64,000 bases of DNA from Kribbella sindirgiensis (GCF_004331435.1 NZ_SJKA01000015.1:118348-182347), one strand, 5' to 3'. Numbered from the stretch's first letter, positions 32,596 to 41,299 are shown. Numbers and translations: made by a program. Notes: generated from the letters alone by a model not told the origin.

Positions 32596-33534
32596 ATGTT
32601 TCGTAAGACCGTAGGTCTGGCCTCGGCCGGCGCGCTCGCATTGGGCCTCGGGGCGGCCATGGTGCCGACGGCCCAGGCAGCACAGTCAGGGCAGTCCACG
32701 TCGGGCAGCACGACGGCAACCACCGCGGCGTGTGCGCTGCGGCTCGGGTCGGTGACGTCGACCGGCGCGTTCACCAGCCGGATGGTCAACGCCACCGCGC
32801 CGATCACCATCGGCGGGGTCCGTGGGACGGCCGGCGTGTTCGGTGCCAACCAGGTCCAGAAGATCAGCACGTTCGTCGGCTCACCGGTCGGCGCCAACGG
32901 CGAGTCGCGGTCCGGGCTCACCGTGATGGGCGGCGCGCTCTACTCGAGCTCGTTCGTCGTCGACGGCCAGAGCCAGCTCGATCCGCACTACCCGCACAAC
33001 AACCTCCGGATCGGCGCGGGCTGGTCCGGGTACCGCTGGATCGAGCAGTCGGTGTACGCCGGGAGCCCGGCCCGCACCCTGCTCTACGGTCAGCGCGCCG
33101 ACGGCATCACGCAGCGCTGGATCTCCGACGGCAAGGGCTGGCGCATCACGGCCGGCGCCGGCGGGCTCAGTACGGTCAAGGGCATCGCCTTGATCGGCCG
33201 CACCGCGACCTCGGAGACCTTCCTGGCGAACACCCGGGGCGGCACGCTGGTCACGGTCACCTGGCCGACCAAGGTCAACGCCGGTCCGACCAGCCGAGTC
33301 GTCCGCGGCTCGACCTGGCAGGGCTTCGAGCAGCTCATCGCGACCAAGTGCGGCGCGAACGGCACGCTGCTGCTCGGCATCGACAAGGACACCAAGTCCG
33401 GCTACCTGTACGCCGTTGGCCACGCCAACGGCACGAGCACCGCGATCAAGAGCCTGGGCAAGGTCCCGCTGACCTTCTCCGACCCGCAGTACTTCCGGAT
33501 CGCACCGAAGTACGACGTACTGAACGGCGGCTAG
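32596..33534 (+). CDS. Secreted hypothetical protein, 312 aa
   Basis: The signal peptide MFRKTVGLASAGALALGLG with cleavage near AQA (about 29) is clear; a Thr/Ser-rich linker follows. The mature part is beta-rich with repeating Gly/Trp motifs (GAGWSGYRWIEQS; GKGWRITAGAGGL; RGSTWQGFEQLI), suggesting a propeller or lectin-like fold. No enzyme motif is seen. GGGAGG lies 9 nt before ATG 32596; a longer frame to 32263 has no signal-peptide logic. It ends at a strong terminator. Confidence 0.83.
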   Translation: MFRKTVGLASAGALALGLGAAMVPTAQAAQSGQSTSGSTTATTAACALRLGSVTSTGAFTSRMVNATAPITIGGVRGTAGVFGANQVQKISTFVGSPVGANGESRSGLTVMGGALYSSSFVVDGQSQLDPHYPHNNLRIGAGWSGYRWIEQSVYAGSPARTLLYGQRADGITQRWISDGKGWRITAGAGGLSTVKGIALIGRTATSETFLANTRGGTLVTVTWPTKVNAGPTSRVVRGSTWQGFEQLIATKCGANGTLLLGIDKDTKSGYLYAVGHANGTSTAIKSLGKVPLTFSDPQYFRIAPKYDVLNGG

Positions 33535-33542
33535 CCACCAGG

Positions 33543-33582
33543 GCGACCCGGACCCCGCAGCAGGGTCCGGGTCGCTTTGTTT
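33543..33582 (+). terminator. Rho-independent terminator
   Basis: A perfect 13-bp stem (33543-33555 with 33563-33575) with a 7-nt loop is followed by TTTGTTT. It ends the secreted-protein gene before GH92. Confidence 0.88.
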
Positions 33583-33664
33583 GGTGTTCCCCCGCGCATC
33601 AGGCGCTGGTCACCGAACTCCCCTACCCTGAGATCGCTCCGTTCCGCCCACGGAAGGTCTTCGC

Positions 33665-36016
33665 ATGCGCCTGGTGACCTTAGGTCTCGCAGTTGCTCTC
33701 CTGACGCCCACAGTCCCCGCAGTCGCCGCCCAGGCCGCGTTCGATCCGGCCGCGTACGTCGACCCGTTGATCGGGTCGGCGCGGGACGGGACGACCTGGC
33801 CGGGGGCGGTGCGGCCGTTCGGGATGATCTCGTGGAGCCCGACCAGTACCCGCGGCGACCAGACCAGCACGGGCGCCGCGAACGGATACCAGTACGACGT
33901 CACGCGGGTCCGCGGCTTCAGCCTGACCCACCTCAGCGGCGCCGGCTGCAACCCGGGCGCGGCGGGCGACATCCCGATCATGCCGTACGTCGGCGCGGTC
34001 GACTCCTCGCCGACCGCCGACACGACCGATACGAAGTACGCGACGAATTTCCGGCACGAGAACGAGAACGCCGTCCCCGGCCGCTACACCGTCACGCTGG
34101 ACTCCGGCGTGAAGACCGACCTCGCCGTGACCACTCGCGCGGGCGTCGGCGAGTTCACCTTCCCGGCCGACCGGCCCGCGAACCTGCTGTTCCGTACGTC
34201 GAACTCGCTGAACGGCAGCGAGGACGCCGAGATCACCATCGACCCGAGCCATCGCAAGGTCACCGGGTCGGTGCTGACCGGGGCGTTCTGCGGGCGTCGC
34301 GCGAACGGCGGCGTGAACAACCGCAAAACGTACTACCGGCTGTACTTCACCGCATCGTTCGACCAGCCGATCGTTGCCAACGGCACCTGGAAGGACAGCA
34401 CGCTCACCGCGGGCAGCACGCACACGACCGGCGGCGAGGGATACGCCACCGGGGCGGACCGGGCCGGTCGCGGCTCCGGCGGGTACGTGACGTTCGCGCC
34501 CGGCTCCGCGGTGCGGATGCGGCTCGGGATCTCCTACGTCAGCCCGGCCGGCGCCGAGCAGAACCTGCGCGCCGAACTCAGGCCGAACGCCACCACCGCA
34601 AAGATCGCCGCCGACGGGTACGCCGACTGGCGGCGCGAGCTGAACGCGATCCGCCTCACCGGCGGCACCGATGCGCAACGGACCACGTTCTACACCGCGC
34701 TCTACCACACGCTCCTGCAGCCGAACGTCTTCAACGACGTCGACGGCCGCTACCTCGGATCCGACCTGAAGATCCACTGGCTCGCGCACGGGCAGAGAGC
34801 GCAGTACGGGACGTTCTCCGGCTGGGACCAGTACCGGGCCCACATCCAGCTGCTCGCGCTGCTCAAGCCCGATGTCGCGGGCGACTACGCGCAGTCGATG
34901 TACCAGTTCGCCCAGCAGAACAAGGGGATCTGGGACCGCTGGCTGCACAACAACGGCGCCACCCACGTGATGACCGGGGACCCGGCCGCGCCGACGCTGG
35001 CGACCTTCGTCGCGATGGGCGCAACGAACTTCGACGTCCGCGGCGCCTTCGACTCGCTGGTGCACCAGGCGCGCGTGCAGAACGCGGACGCGGAGAACGA
35101 CGGCGGCTGCCCGGGTCAGTGCACCGGGCAACGGCCGGCGCTCGACACGTACCTCGCCAAGCACTATGCGCCGCAGGACGCATGCCATTGCTGGGGCGGC
35201 GCCGCGGAAACGCTGGAGAACGCTCTTGCGGACTTCTCGCTCGCTCAGTGGGGCGCCCGGATCGGCGCGGACGTGGCGGATCTGAAGGACCGCGGCGGCT
35301 GGTGGAAGAGCACCTTCGACCCCGCCGTCGGGTATCAGCGGGCACGGAAGGCGGACGGCACCTGGCAGGACGGGTTCAGCCCGTCGACGGATACCGGGTT
35401 CGCTCAGGGCACGACGTCGACGTACACCTGGATGGTGCCGCAGGACGTCTCCGGTCTCGCCACCTTGATGGGCGGACCAACGACCGCGGTGCAGCGGCTC
35501 GACGCGTTCTTCCACGACGCCGACGGCAACTGGGCGGTGAAGGGCGGCAGCCCGGTGCGGTACGACCCGACGAACGAGCCGGGCCTGCACACACCCTGGC
35601 TCTACAACGGTCTCGGTGCGCCATGGAAGACGCAGGCGACCACCCGCGAGATCGTCGACACCGTCTACGGAACCGGTCCGTCCGGGCTGCCCGGGAATGA
35701 CGACCTCGGGACGCTCTCCGCGTGGTACGTCTTCGCCGCGATCGGACTCTTCCCGCAGACGCAGGGCCGCGCCGAGTTGCTGGTCGGTAGCCCGCTGTTT
35801 CCCAAGGTCGAGGTACGCCGGAGCAACGGCGTACGGCTGACGGTGGAAGCGCCGGAAACGTCGGACACGAACCAGTACGTCCAAGGGTTGTCTCTGAACG
35901 GCCGGGCGCGGAGCGAGTCCTGGTTGCCCGAGTCGTTCGTGACACGCGGCGGGCGGATCGCCGTTCAGCTGGGTGCCGCGCCGTCGGCGTGGGGAACGCC
36001 GCCCGTGGACCACTGA
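33665..36016 (+). CDS. Secreted GH92-family enzyme with Gln at the catalytic-acid site
   Basis: A 783-residue exported enzyme (signal peptide ending near AQA, about 24) with the GH92 beta-sandwich and (alpha/alpha)6 barrel. Family marks are DPLIGSARDGTTWPGAVRPFGM, YFTASFDQP, the metal-site loop FSGWDQYR, and the base-bearing GNDDLGTLSAWYVF (near 676). GH92 enzymes are calcium-dependent exo-alpha-mannosidases. The general acid normally lies in an EGNxxQYT motif; here the aligned stretch is QGTTSTYT with Gln581. From the literature I recall the same Glu-to-Gln change in an actinobacterial GH92 that cleaves mannose-1-phosphate diesters, so phosphomannan may be the substrate. GGAAGG precedes ATG. 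Confidence 0.93.
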   Translation: MRLVTLGLAVALLTPTVPAVAAQAAFDPAAYVDPLIGSARDGTTWPGAVRPFGMISWSPTSTRGDQTSTGAANGYQYDVTRVRGFSLTHLSGAGCNPGAAGDIPIMPYVGAVDSSPTADTTDTKYATNFRHENENAVPGRYTVTLDSGVKTDLAVTTRAGVGEFTFPADRPANLLFRTSNSLNGSEDAEITIDPSHRKVTGSVLTGAFCGRRANGGVNNRKTYYRLYFTASFDQPIVANGTWKDSTLTAGSTHTTGGEGYATGADRAGRGSGGYVTFAPGSAVRMRLGISYVSPAGAEQNLRAELRPNATTAKIAADGYADWRRELNAIRLTGGTDAQRTTFYTALYHTLLQPNVFNDVDGRYLGSDLKIHWLAHGQRAQYGTFSGWDQYRAHIQLLALLKPDVAGDYAQSMYQFAQQNKGIWDRWLHNNGATHVMTGDPAAPTLATFVAMGATNFDVRGAFDSLVHQARVQNADAENDGGCPGQCTGQRPALDTYLAKHYAPQDACHCWGGAAETLENALADFSLAQWGARIGADVADLKDRGGWWKSTFDPAVGYQRARKADGTWQDGFSPSTDTGFAQGTTSTYTWMVPQDVSGLATLMGGPTTAVQRLDAFFHDADGNWAVKGGSPVRYDPTNEPGLHTPWLYNGLGAPWKTQATTREIVDTVYGTGPSGLPGNDDLGTLSAWYVFAAIGLFPQTQGRAELLVGSPLFPKVEVRRSNGVRLTVEAPETSDTNQYVQGLSLNGRARSESWLPESFVTRGGRIAVQLGAAPSAWGTPPVDH

Positions 36017-36019
36017 GAC

Positions 36020-36037
36020 GGCCGCCGGAGGGCGGCC
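36020..36037 (+). terminator. Stem-loop after GH92
   Basis: GGCCGCC (36020-36026) pairs with GGCGGCC (36031-36037) around GGAG, 4 nt after the GH92 stop. There is no T-tract, so termination may need other factors. Confidence 0.5.
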
Positions 36038-36058
36038 GGTATGCTGTTCGGAGTTTGA

Positions 36059-36114
36059 CCGGCGGTGGGGCTCGCCGGATCCAACTGTCGCCGTCGGCGG
36101 CCAACAGTCCCTAC
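36059..36114 (+). promoter_or_regulatory. Fluoride riboswitch (crcB motif)
   Basis: Stem 1 is CCGGCG (36059-36064) with CGCCGG (36073-36078), loop GTGGGGCT. Stem 2 is CTGT-CGCC (36085-36092) with GGCG...ACAG (36096-36107). The loop GGGGCT can pair with AGTCCC (36106-36111, one G-U) to form the family pseudoknot, followed by the conserved CTAC. It lies directly before two fluoride-channel genes. Fluoride binding should switch the downstream hairpin and raise expression. Confidence 0.85.
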
Positions 36115-36122
36115 CTGAGGAA

Positions 36123-36145
36123 CCTCGCGGCGCCGCGCCGCGAGG
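36123..36145 (+). promoter_or_regulatory. Riboswitch expression-platform hairpin
   Basis: A perfect 10-bp stem, CCTCGCGGCG with CGCCGCGAGG around loop CCG, stands between the aptamer and the AGGAGG ribosome site (36157-36162). There is no U-tract, so control of translation rather than termination is likely. Confidence 0.6.
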
Positions 36146-36169
36146 CCGTTCCCGGTAGGAGGTATGTCC

Positions 36170-36688
36170 GTGCAGTACCACGTCAGCGACCCGAGCGATC
36201 CCGTCGGCGCTGCGACGCCGGTGAATTCTTTGCCCAGGGGCCCGGTCGATTCCGACGTCGACCTCCGCGTCGACGGGCGGGCGCAGCGTGCGCACGACCC
36301 GGCGGTTCTCGGCGCCATCGCCGTCGGCGGCGCGATCGGCGCCGCCGCGAGGTACCTGGTCGGGCTCGGCTGGCCGACCCCGCCGGGCGGTTTCCCGATG
36401 AGCACGCTGGTCATCAACGTGGTGGGCTGCGGCCTGATCGGGATCCTGATGGTCGTGGTCACCGACGTTCTCCCCCGGCAGCGGCTCCTCCGGCCGTTGC
36501 TCGGCACCGGCGTACTCGGTGGGTTCACCACGTTCTCGACGTACGCCGTCGACATCCAGCGGCTCGTCACCGGGGGAAACGCCGGGATCGCGTTGCTCTA
36601 CCTCGCCGGGACGATCGTCGGCGCGTTGCTCGCGGTCCGGGCCACGGTCAGCGCGACGCGGGCGCTGATCACCTGGAGAACGCGATGA
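36170..36688 (+). CDS. crcB: Fluoride channel subunit CrcB/Fluc, first of pair
   Basis: Exports fluoride passively. Four hydrophobic helices follow a hydrophilic N-terminal tail of about 45 residues. The family motifs VINVVGCGLIG (Asn in TM2) and GVLGGFTTFSTYAVD (Phe box and Na+ site in TM3) are intact. AGGAGG ends 1 nt before ATG 36164 but 7 nt before the in-frame GTG 36170, so GTG is the more likely start. The stop overlaps the second subunit (ATGA). Paired genes usually make heterodimeric channels. Controlled by the upstream fluoride riboswitch. Confidence 0.93.
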   Translation: MQYHVSDPSDPVGAATPVNSLPRGPVDSDVDLRVDGRAQRAHDPAVLGAIAVGGAIGAAARYLVGLGWPTPPGGFPMSTLVINVVGCGLIGILMVVVTDVLPRQRLLRPLLGTGVLGGFTTFSTYAVDIQRLVTGGNAGIALLYLAGTIVGALLAVRATVSATRALITWRTR

Positions 36689-37056
36689 CCCGGCTGTTGC
36701 TCGTGATCGCCGGCGGTCTGATCGGGGCGCCGCTGCGGTACGTCGCCGACAGCGCCGTTCAGGCCCGGCACGACTCGCTGTTCCCGTGGGGCACGTTCAG
36801 TGTGAACGTTGTGGGCTCGCTGGTCCTGGGTTTCCTGGTCGGCGCGTCCGCCGCACTTCCGCACGACGTCCAGCTGGTTGTCGGCACCGGGTTCTGCGGG
36901 GCGCTCACGACGTACTCGACGTTCTCGTACGAGACGATCCGGCTGTACGAGGACCGCGCGCGGTTCCTCGCGGTCGCGAACGTCGCCGCGAGCATCGTGG
37001 CCGGCCTGGGCAGTGTGTTCCTCGGAGCAGCCGTCAGCCAGGCGATCTGGAGCTGA
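36685..37056 (+). CDS. crcB: Fluoride channel subunit CrcB/Fluc, second of pair
   Basis: A 123-residue four-helix membrane protein with GTFSVNVVGSLVLGFLVG and GTGFCGALTTYSTFSYE, the second Fluc motif set. It is the standard length without the N-terminal tail of its partner. The ATG overlaps the upstream stop, so both subunits are made in equal amounts. The stop abuts the stop of the convergent glycolipid-binding gene with no spacer. Confidence 0.95.
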   Translation: MTRLLLVIAGGLIGAPLRYVADSAVQARHDSLFPWGTFSVNVVGSLVLGFLVGASAALPHDVQLVVGTGFCGALTTYSTFSYETIRLYEDRARFLAVANVAASIVAGLGSVFLGAAVSQAIWS

Positions 37057-37626
37057 TCAGCGATCGCGGACAGCGATCCCCGGATAGTCGAGCACCAGAC
37101 CCGAAGCGTCGAACGTCAGCTCACACTCGAAGTCGAACGTCGCGGACTCGTAGTGGAACACGTGCCGGTCCTCGTCCGACCTCATCAGCGTGTAGCGCTG
37201 CTCGAGCCGGATGACGCTCAGATCGTCGGCCTGCACGAACGCCGCCGGCACGTCGAACGTCGTACCGGGAACGAACGGGATGCGATGCACAGGCAACGTG
37301 TTCGTCACCGCCGACGACTCGAAGTCCACGTCCCGACACCCATCGAGCTCCGGCCGCGCAACACCGTCCACGGTCCACCGGTCCCCCGCCCCACGCTCCA
37401 GCACCACCTCACGCTCCCCGGCAACCGTCGAGCTCACCGCCACCACAGACTCCGTAGCCCAGTCACCCCCGACAACAACCTCATACCCCACATACCAGCT
37501 CGCTTCGCCCTCCCGAGCCGCCGTACGCCCCCGCAACCGCCCCTCCCCCACAAACAGAACCTCAAACCCAACCCGCGCACCCCCATGCGTCCAAGACCCG
37601 GCAGCAGGCAGCGGTCGCAACTCCAT
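37057..37626 (-). CDS. Putative glycolipid-binding protein (PF06475-like)
   Basis: About 189 residues, beta-rich, resembling the actinobacterial 'putative glycolipid-binding' family: VGYEVVVGGDWATESVVA, DGCRDVDFESSAVTNTLPVHRI, and a closing FDASGLVLDYPGIAVR. Its function is not established. ATG 37626 is preceded by TAGTGT at exactly 6 nt and no ribosome site, supporting a leaderless start there rather than the GTG at 37632. The 5' third is very G/T-rich on the sense strand. Confidence 0.85.
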   Translation of the reverse strand: MELRPLPAAGSWTHGGARVGFEVLFVGEGRLRGRTAAREGEASWYVGYEVVVGGDWATESVVAVSSTVAGEREVVLERGAGDRWTVDGVARPELDGCRDVDFESSAVTNTLPVHRIPFVPGTTFDVPAAFVQADDLSVIRLEQRYTLMRSDEDRHVFHYESATFDFECELTFDASGLVLDYPGIAVRDR

Positions 37627-37632
37627 GCCCAC

Positions 37633-37638
37633 ACACTA
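37633..37638 (-). promoter_or_regulatory. Probable -10 box (leaderless)
   Basis: Minus-strand TAGTGT is followed by 6 nt (GTGGGC) and ATG 37626; the same hexamer and spacing precede the ligase gene at 21251. Confidence 0.45.
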
Positions 37639-37728
37639 ACCGCGCCCGGTCATCCAGCCAGTGGATGGCGGAATCGGCGAGTACGTCGTGGTGGGTATCG
37701 TTGGGCGGTCGGGGTTTTGGAGGGGTGG

Positions 37729-38943
37729 ATGCTGGACCGGTCGGAGTCCGCTCTGGGGATTGTGTTTCGGTCTCGGTTTTATCGGTCGGCGTTCTTGTCG
37801 TTGCTGGTGGCCGGGGTGGGGCTGTCGGCGGCTACGCCGCAGTTGACGTTGTTCTTGGTGCGGGAGTTGCAGACGCCGCTGCCCGTGGCCGGCCTGTACT
37901 ACGTGACGAATTTGGCCGCGCCGCTGGCCGGGTTTCTGGTCGGGCGGTGGTCGGATCGGAGTCAGGATCGGCTGCTGTGGTTCCGGATCTGCTCGGTGGT
38001 CGGCGCGGTGGGGTGGCTCGCGATGGCGGGAGCGACCGCGGTCTGGATGCCGTTCGTGATCAGCGCGCTGGCGTTGAGTGTCGCCGGCGGGTCGATGGCG
38101 CAACTGTTCGCGGCGTGCCGTGACGAGCTGAGCCGGCACCCGACCCGTGCCGAGAACCGGGTCGTCGCGACCGTCCGGATGGCGTTCACCACCGGCTGGA
38201 TTCTCGGCCCGGTGTTCGGCAGCTGGTTCGGCGGCGTCTTCGGGCTGCGGGCGCTGCTGATCGCCACAGCTGTCTGCGTGTTCGCCCAGGTGATCCCGCT
38301 CGGCCGGCAACGCGTCGAGCGGTACGACGGTCCGCGCACCGACACGCCCACCCACCATGCAGCAGGGCGCCGGCGGATCGACCACATGATGCCGCTGCTG
38401 GTCTTCACCGCGGTGTGCGTGCTCGCGATGACCGGCGACACCATCAAGTTCGGCTATCTCCCGATCTACATGGCAGAACAGCTGCACGTGTCGGACTCGC
38501 TGCGTGGCGTCGTCATCGGCATCCAGCCGCTCCTCGAACTTCTTCTGCTCCCGGTCGTCGCGCGGCTCGCCGACCGGTACGGCGCGATCCGCGCGATGAC
38601 AGTGGGCGCCGTCCTCGGCCTGGCCGGCAACCTCGCCTACGCACTCAGTACGTCGGTCGTCGGGCTGTTCGTCGGCCAGGCGCTGACGGCCGGGTTGTGG
38701 GCGTGTGTCGGCGCGCTCGGCGTCTCGATCGCCCAACGGCTCTACCCCGAAGGCGTCGGGACCGCGTCCGGTATCTTCCTGAGCGCGATCCCGCTCGGCT
38801 CGGCGATCGGCGGCACCATCGGCGGCGTCGGCGTGGCCGCGATCGGCCTGCCGCACGTGTTCTTCATCCCGGCCGGCCTGACCAGCCTGGCGATCGTCGC
38901 CTTCGTCGTCCTCGGCAACCGTGAGAGCCACCAGAGCCGCTAG
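37729..38943 (+). CDS. MFS transporter, sugar-efflux (SET)-like
   Basis: A 404-residue membrane protein of about 12 helices. The start FYRSAFLSLLVAGVGLSAATPQLTLFLV and the motif-A-like GFLVGRWSDRSQDRLLWF resemble SetA-type sugar or drug efflux carriers. The second half holds FGYLPIYMAEQLHVSD and GVGTASGIFLSAIPLGSAIGG. ATG 37729 is close behind GGAGGGG. Substrate unknown. The 5' end is G/T-rich. It is divergent from the glycolipid-binding gene and convergent with csbD. Confidence 0.9.
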   Translation: MLDRSESALGIVFRSRFYRSAFLSLLVAGVGLSAATPQLTLFLVRELQTPLPVAGLYYVTNLAAPLAGFLVGRWSDRSQDRLLWFRICSVVGAVGWLAMAGATAVWMPFVISALALSVAGGSMAQLFAACRDELSRHPTRAENRVVATVRMAFTTGWILGPVFGSWFGGVFGLRALLIATAVCVFAQVIPLGRQRVERYDGPRTDTPTHHAAGRRRIDHMMPLLVFTAVCVLAMTGDTIKFGYLPIYMAEQLHVSDSLRGVVIGIQPLLELLLLPVVARLADRYGAIRAMTVGAVLGLAGNLAYALSTSVVGLFVGQALTAGLWACVGALGVSIAQRLYPEGVGTASGIFLSAIPLGSAIGGTIGGVGVAAIGLPHVFFIPAGLTSLAIVAFVVLGNRESHQSR

Positions 38944-38948
38944 CCGCT

Positions 38949-39122
38949 TCAGTCCTTGAAGGCGTCCTTCACCTTCTCGCCGGCCTGCTTCAGGTCCGCC
39001 TTCGTCTTCTCGGCCTGCCCTTCGGCCTGCAGGTCCTCGTTGTCGGTCGCGTCGCCGACAGCTTCCTTCGCCTTGCCCTTGGCGGACTCGGCCGCGTTCT
39101 GGAGCTTGTCCTTGTTGTCCAT
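38949..39122 (-). CDS. CsbD-family stress protein
   Basis: A 57-residue, highly charged helical protein: DKLQNAAESAKGKAKEAVGD and then Asp/Glu/Lys-rich repeats ending KVKDAFKD. CsbD-like proteins accumulate in general stress; their mechanism is unknown. GGAG lies 7 nt before ATG 39122; an ATG at 39134 is also in frame. It follows the GH13 gene by 43 nt and probably belongs to the same stress operon. Confidence 0.88.
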   Translation of the reverse strand: MDNKDKLQNAAESAKGKAKEAVGDATDNEDLQAEGQAEKTKADLKQAGEKVKDAFKD

Positions 39123-39165
39123 CGTCGTCTCCATCCTTGCTGTAGGAGCAACCGGTACCCGCGAG

Positions 39166-40839
39166 TCACACCAGATAACGGTCTCCCGGGCGCACGATCC
39201 GGAGCCAGCAGCAGTCGTACGGCGCGAGGTCGAGCGAGAGCGTTCCGTCGTCGCCGATGGCCGTCGTACGGTCGGCGAGGAGGCTCACCGCACGGTCTTC
39301 GGCGCTGGTCCCGGCCAGTGTCAACGTGACCTCGGCGGGCTCGGCCGAGAAGTTGTGCACAGCAACGATCGTGCCGCCTTCGTGGTCGGAGCGGTGCGCC
39401 AGTACCGAGGACGCTCCGCTGTCGAGGACCGTGCACGAGCCCCAGGACAGCTCGGGACATTCGCGGTACCGCCGGGCCAGCAACTTCATCCAGTTGAACA
39501 GCGAGTCGGGATCACGTCGCTGCGCTGCCACGTTCACCTTCTCCGGTCCGAACTCCCCGTCGGCCAACGGAGCCGGCAGCTTGGACGGGTCTGCCGTCGA
39601 GAAGCCACCGTTCACCTCCGCGGTCCATTGCATCGGCGTTCGCACCGCGTGCCGGTCCTCCGCGGCGAGGTTCTCCCCCAGACCGATCTCCTCGCCGTAG
39701 AACAGCACCGGCGTACCAGGCAGCGAGAACAGCAGGCTGTAGACCATCCGGAGCCGCGCCGGGTCGTTGTCCAGCATCGGCGGCAACCGCCGTCGCAGTC
39801 CACGACCGTAGAGCTGCATGTCCTTGTCCGGCCCGAACGCGTCGAACACTTCCTGCCGCTCGGCGTCGGACAGCTTGTCCAGCGTCAGCTCGTCGTGGTT
39901 GCGGACGAAGGTCCCCCACTGCCCCTCCTCGGGCGGATCGGGCCGCTCGCGCAACGCCTTCACCAACTCGGCCGGCTCGTTACGGGCCAGGGACAGGTAG
40001 AGCCGTTGCATCCCGATGAAGTCGAAACACATCGTCAGCTCGTCGCCGTCCTCGTCACCGAAGAAGCGTCGTACGTCGGGATACGGCAGGTTGACCTCGC
40101 CGAGCAGGATCGACTGCCCGTGCCGCCGGTCCAGGAACGCCCGCAGATCCCGCAGGTAGTCGTGCGGATCCGGCAGCCGGCCCGCGTCCTCCGCACCGGA
40201 CGTGTCGAGCAGGAACGGCACCGCGTCGACCCGGAACCCGGAGAGCCCCAGCTCCGACCAGAAGCCGACCACCCGCTCGATCTCCTCGCGGACCTCCGGG
40301 TTCGCGATGTCGAGATCCGGCTGGAACTTGCGGAACCGGTGCAGGTAGTACTGACCCGCCTCCTCGTCGTACTGCCACAGGCTGGTCTCCTGTCCCGGGA
40401 AGACGATGCCCTTGTCCGCATCGGGCGGCGGTTCGTCCCGCCAGACGTACCAGCCGCGGTACGGCGACTCGCGGGACGACCGCGCGCTCCGGAACCACGG
40501 ATGCTGGTCCGACGTGTGGTTGACGACGAGATCGGCCATCACCCGGATGCCGCGATCGCGCGCCAGCGTGATCAGCTCGACCAGGTCGCCATGCGTCCCG
40601 AGTCGGCTGTCGACGCCGTAGAAGTCGGTGATGTCGTAGCCGTCGTCACGGTCCGGCGTCGGGTAGAACGGCATCAGCCACAGGCACGTCACCCCCAGCT
40701 CGGCCAGGTGATCGATCCGCTGGCAGACGCCCTGCAGATCCCCCAGTCCGTCACCGTCGGTGTCGAGGAACGTCTCGACGTCCAAGCAGTAGATGACCGC
40801 GTTCTTCCACCAGACGTCCGCTGTTTCGGTAAGGCGCAT
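39166..40839 (-). CDS. GH13 trehalose-synthase-like alpha-glucan enzyme
   Basis: A 557-residue (beta/alpha)8 GH13 protein. The four conserved regions are present: VMADLVVNHTS, GFRVDAV with nucleophile Asp205, ILLGEVN with acid/base Glu248, and FVRNHDELTL with Asp316. The sequence is closest in style to trehalose synthase/maltose-isomerising GH13 (YDITDFYGVDSRLGTHGDL; RTPMQWTAEVNGGFS). There is no signal peptide. It likely makes or remodels trehalose for osmoprotection, matching the neighbouring CsbD. An amylosucrase or glucosidase activity is possible. Confidence 0.9.
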   Translation of the reverse strand: MRLTETADVWWKNAVIYCLDVETFLDTDGDGLGDLQGVCQRIDHLAELGVTCLWLMPFYPTPDRDDGYDITDFYGVDSRLGTHGDLVELITLARDRGIRVMADLVVNHTSDQHPWFRSARSSRESPYRGWYVWRDEPPPDADKGIVFPGQETSLWQYDEEAGQYYLHRFRKFQPDLDIANPEVREEIERVVGFWSELGLSGFRVDAVPFLLDTSGAEDAGRLPDPHDYLRDLRAFLDRRHGQSILLGEVNLPYPDVRRFFGDEDGDELTMCFDFIGMQRLYLSLARNEPAELVKALRERPDPPEEGQWGTFVRNHDELTLDKLSDAERQEVFDAFGPDKDMQLYGRGLRRRLPPMLDNDPARLRMVYSLLFSLPGTPVLFYGEEIGLGENLAAEDRHAVRTPMQWTAEVNGGFSTADPSKLPAPLADGEFGPEKVNVAAQRRDPDSLFNWMKLLARRYRECPELSWGSCTVLDSGASSVLAHRSDHEGGTIVAVHNFSAEPAEVTLTLAGTSAEDRAVSLLADRTTAIGDDGTLSLDLAPYDCCWLRIVRPGDRYLV

Positions 40840-40866
40840 GCAGTCCGGTACCCGGCGGTCATGCCC

Positions 40867-41142
40867 CTACACGCGTACGGAGATCGCCGCGACGAGCACG
40901 GACAACGCGACGCCCGCGACGATGATCAAGGCAACGACCAGCAGGGTGCTCTCGGCGGGTGGACCGGAGTCGGTAGGGGCCAGGTGATCCAGCCGGTCGA
41001 GGTCAGGGCCCCAGCCGAAAGGGCCCGCCAGTGACTGACCGTCGGCGGTTCCTGGCAACGGGTGAGCGTCGTACGTCGGCATCGATCCATCGGGCAGTGC
41101 GGGCGGCGAAGGCCGGAGCTCCACCTGTTCCTCAGCAGGCAC
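40867..41142 (-). CDS. Small tail-anchored membrane protein, 91 aa
   Basis: The first two thirds are Pro/Asp/Gly-rich and soluble. The C terminus is one strong hydrophobic helix (TLLVVALIIVAGVALSVLVA). No family is recognised. GGGAGG stands before the GTG start. It lies 27 nt upstream of the GH13 gene and is probably the first gene of that operon. Confidence 0.65.
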   Translation of the reverse strand: MPAEEQVELRPSPPALPDGSMPTYDAHPLPGTADGQSLAGPFGWGPDLDRLDHLAPTDSGPPAESTLLVVALIIVAGVALSVLVAAISVRV

Positions 41143-41156
41143 GTGTTCCTCCCAGG

Positions 41157-41195
41157 CACCTGCCGTTCCTCACGGTCTCCCCACCGCGGCAGGTG
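41157..41195. promoter_or_regulatory. Inverted repeat in the divergent spacer
   Basis: CACCTGCCG (41157-41165) and CGGCAGGTG (41187-41195) are perfect inverted arms 21 bp apart. They lie between the small membrane protein and the NLP gene. It could be a regulator site or an mRNA hairpin. Confidence 0.4.
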
Positions 41196-41299
41196 TCCGT
41201 TCCCACTCTAGTCATCTGGCGTCTAGGCGGAAGTGGTGATTTCCTGCCATCCTCGTTTCGTTCCTTTCCGCCCTGAATTAAGTTTCGAAGGAGCGCTCC

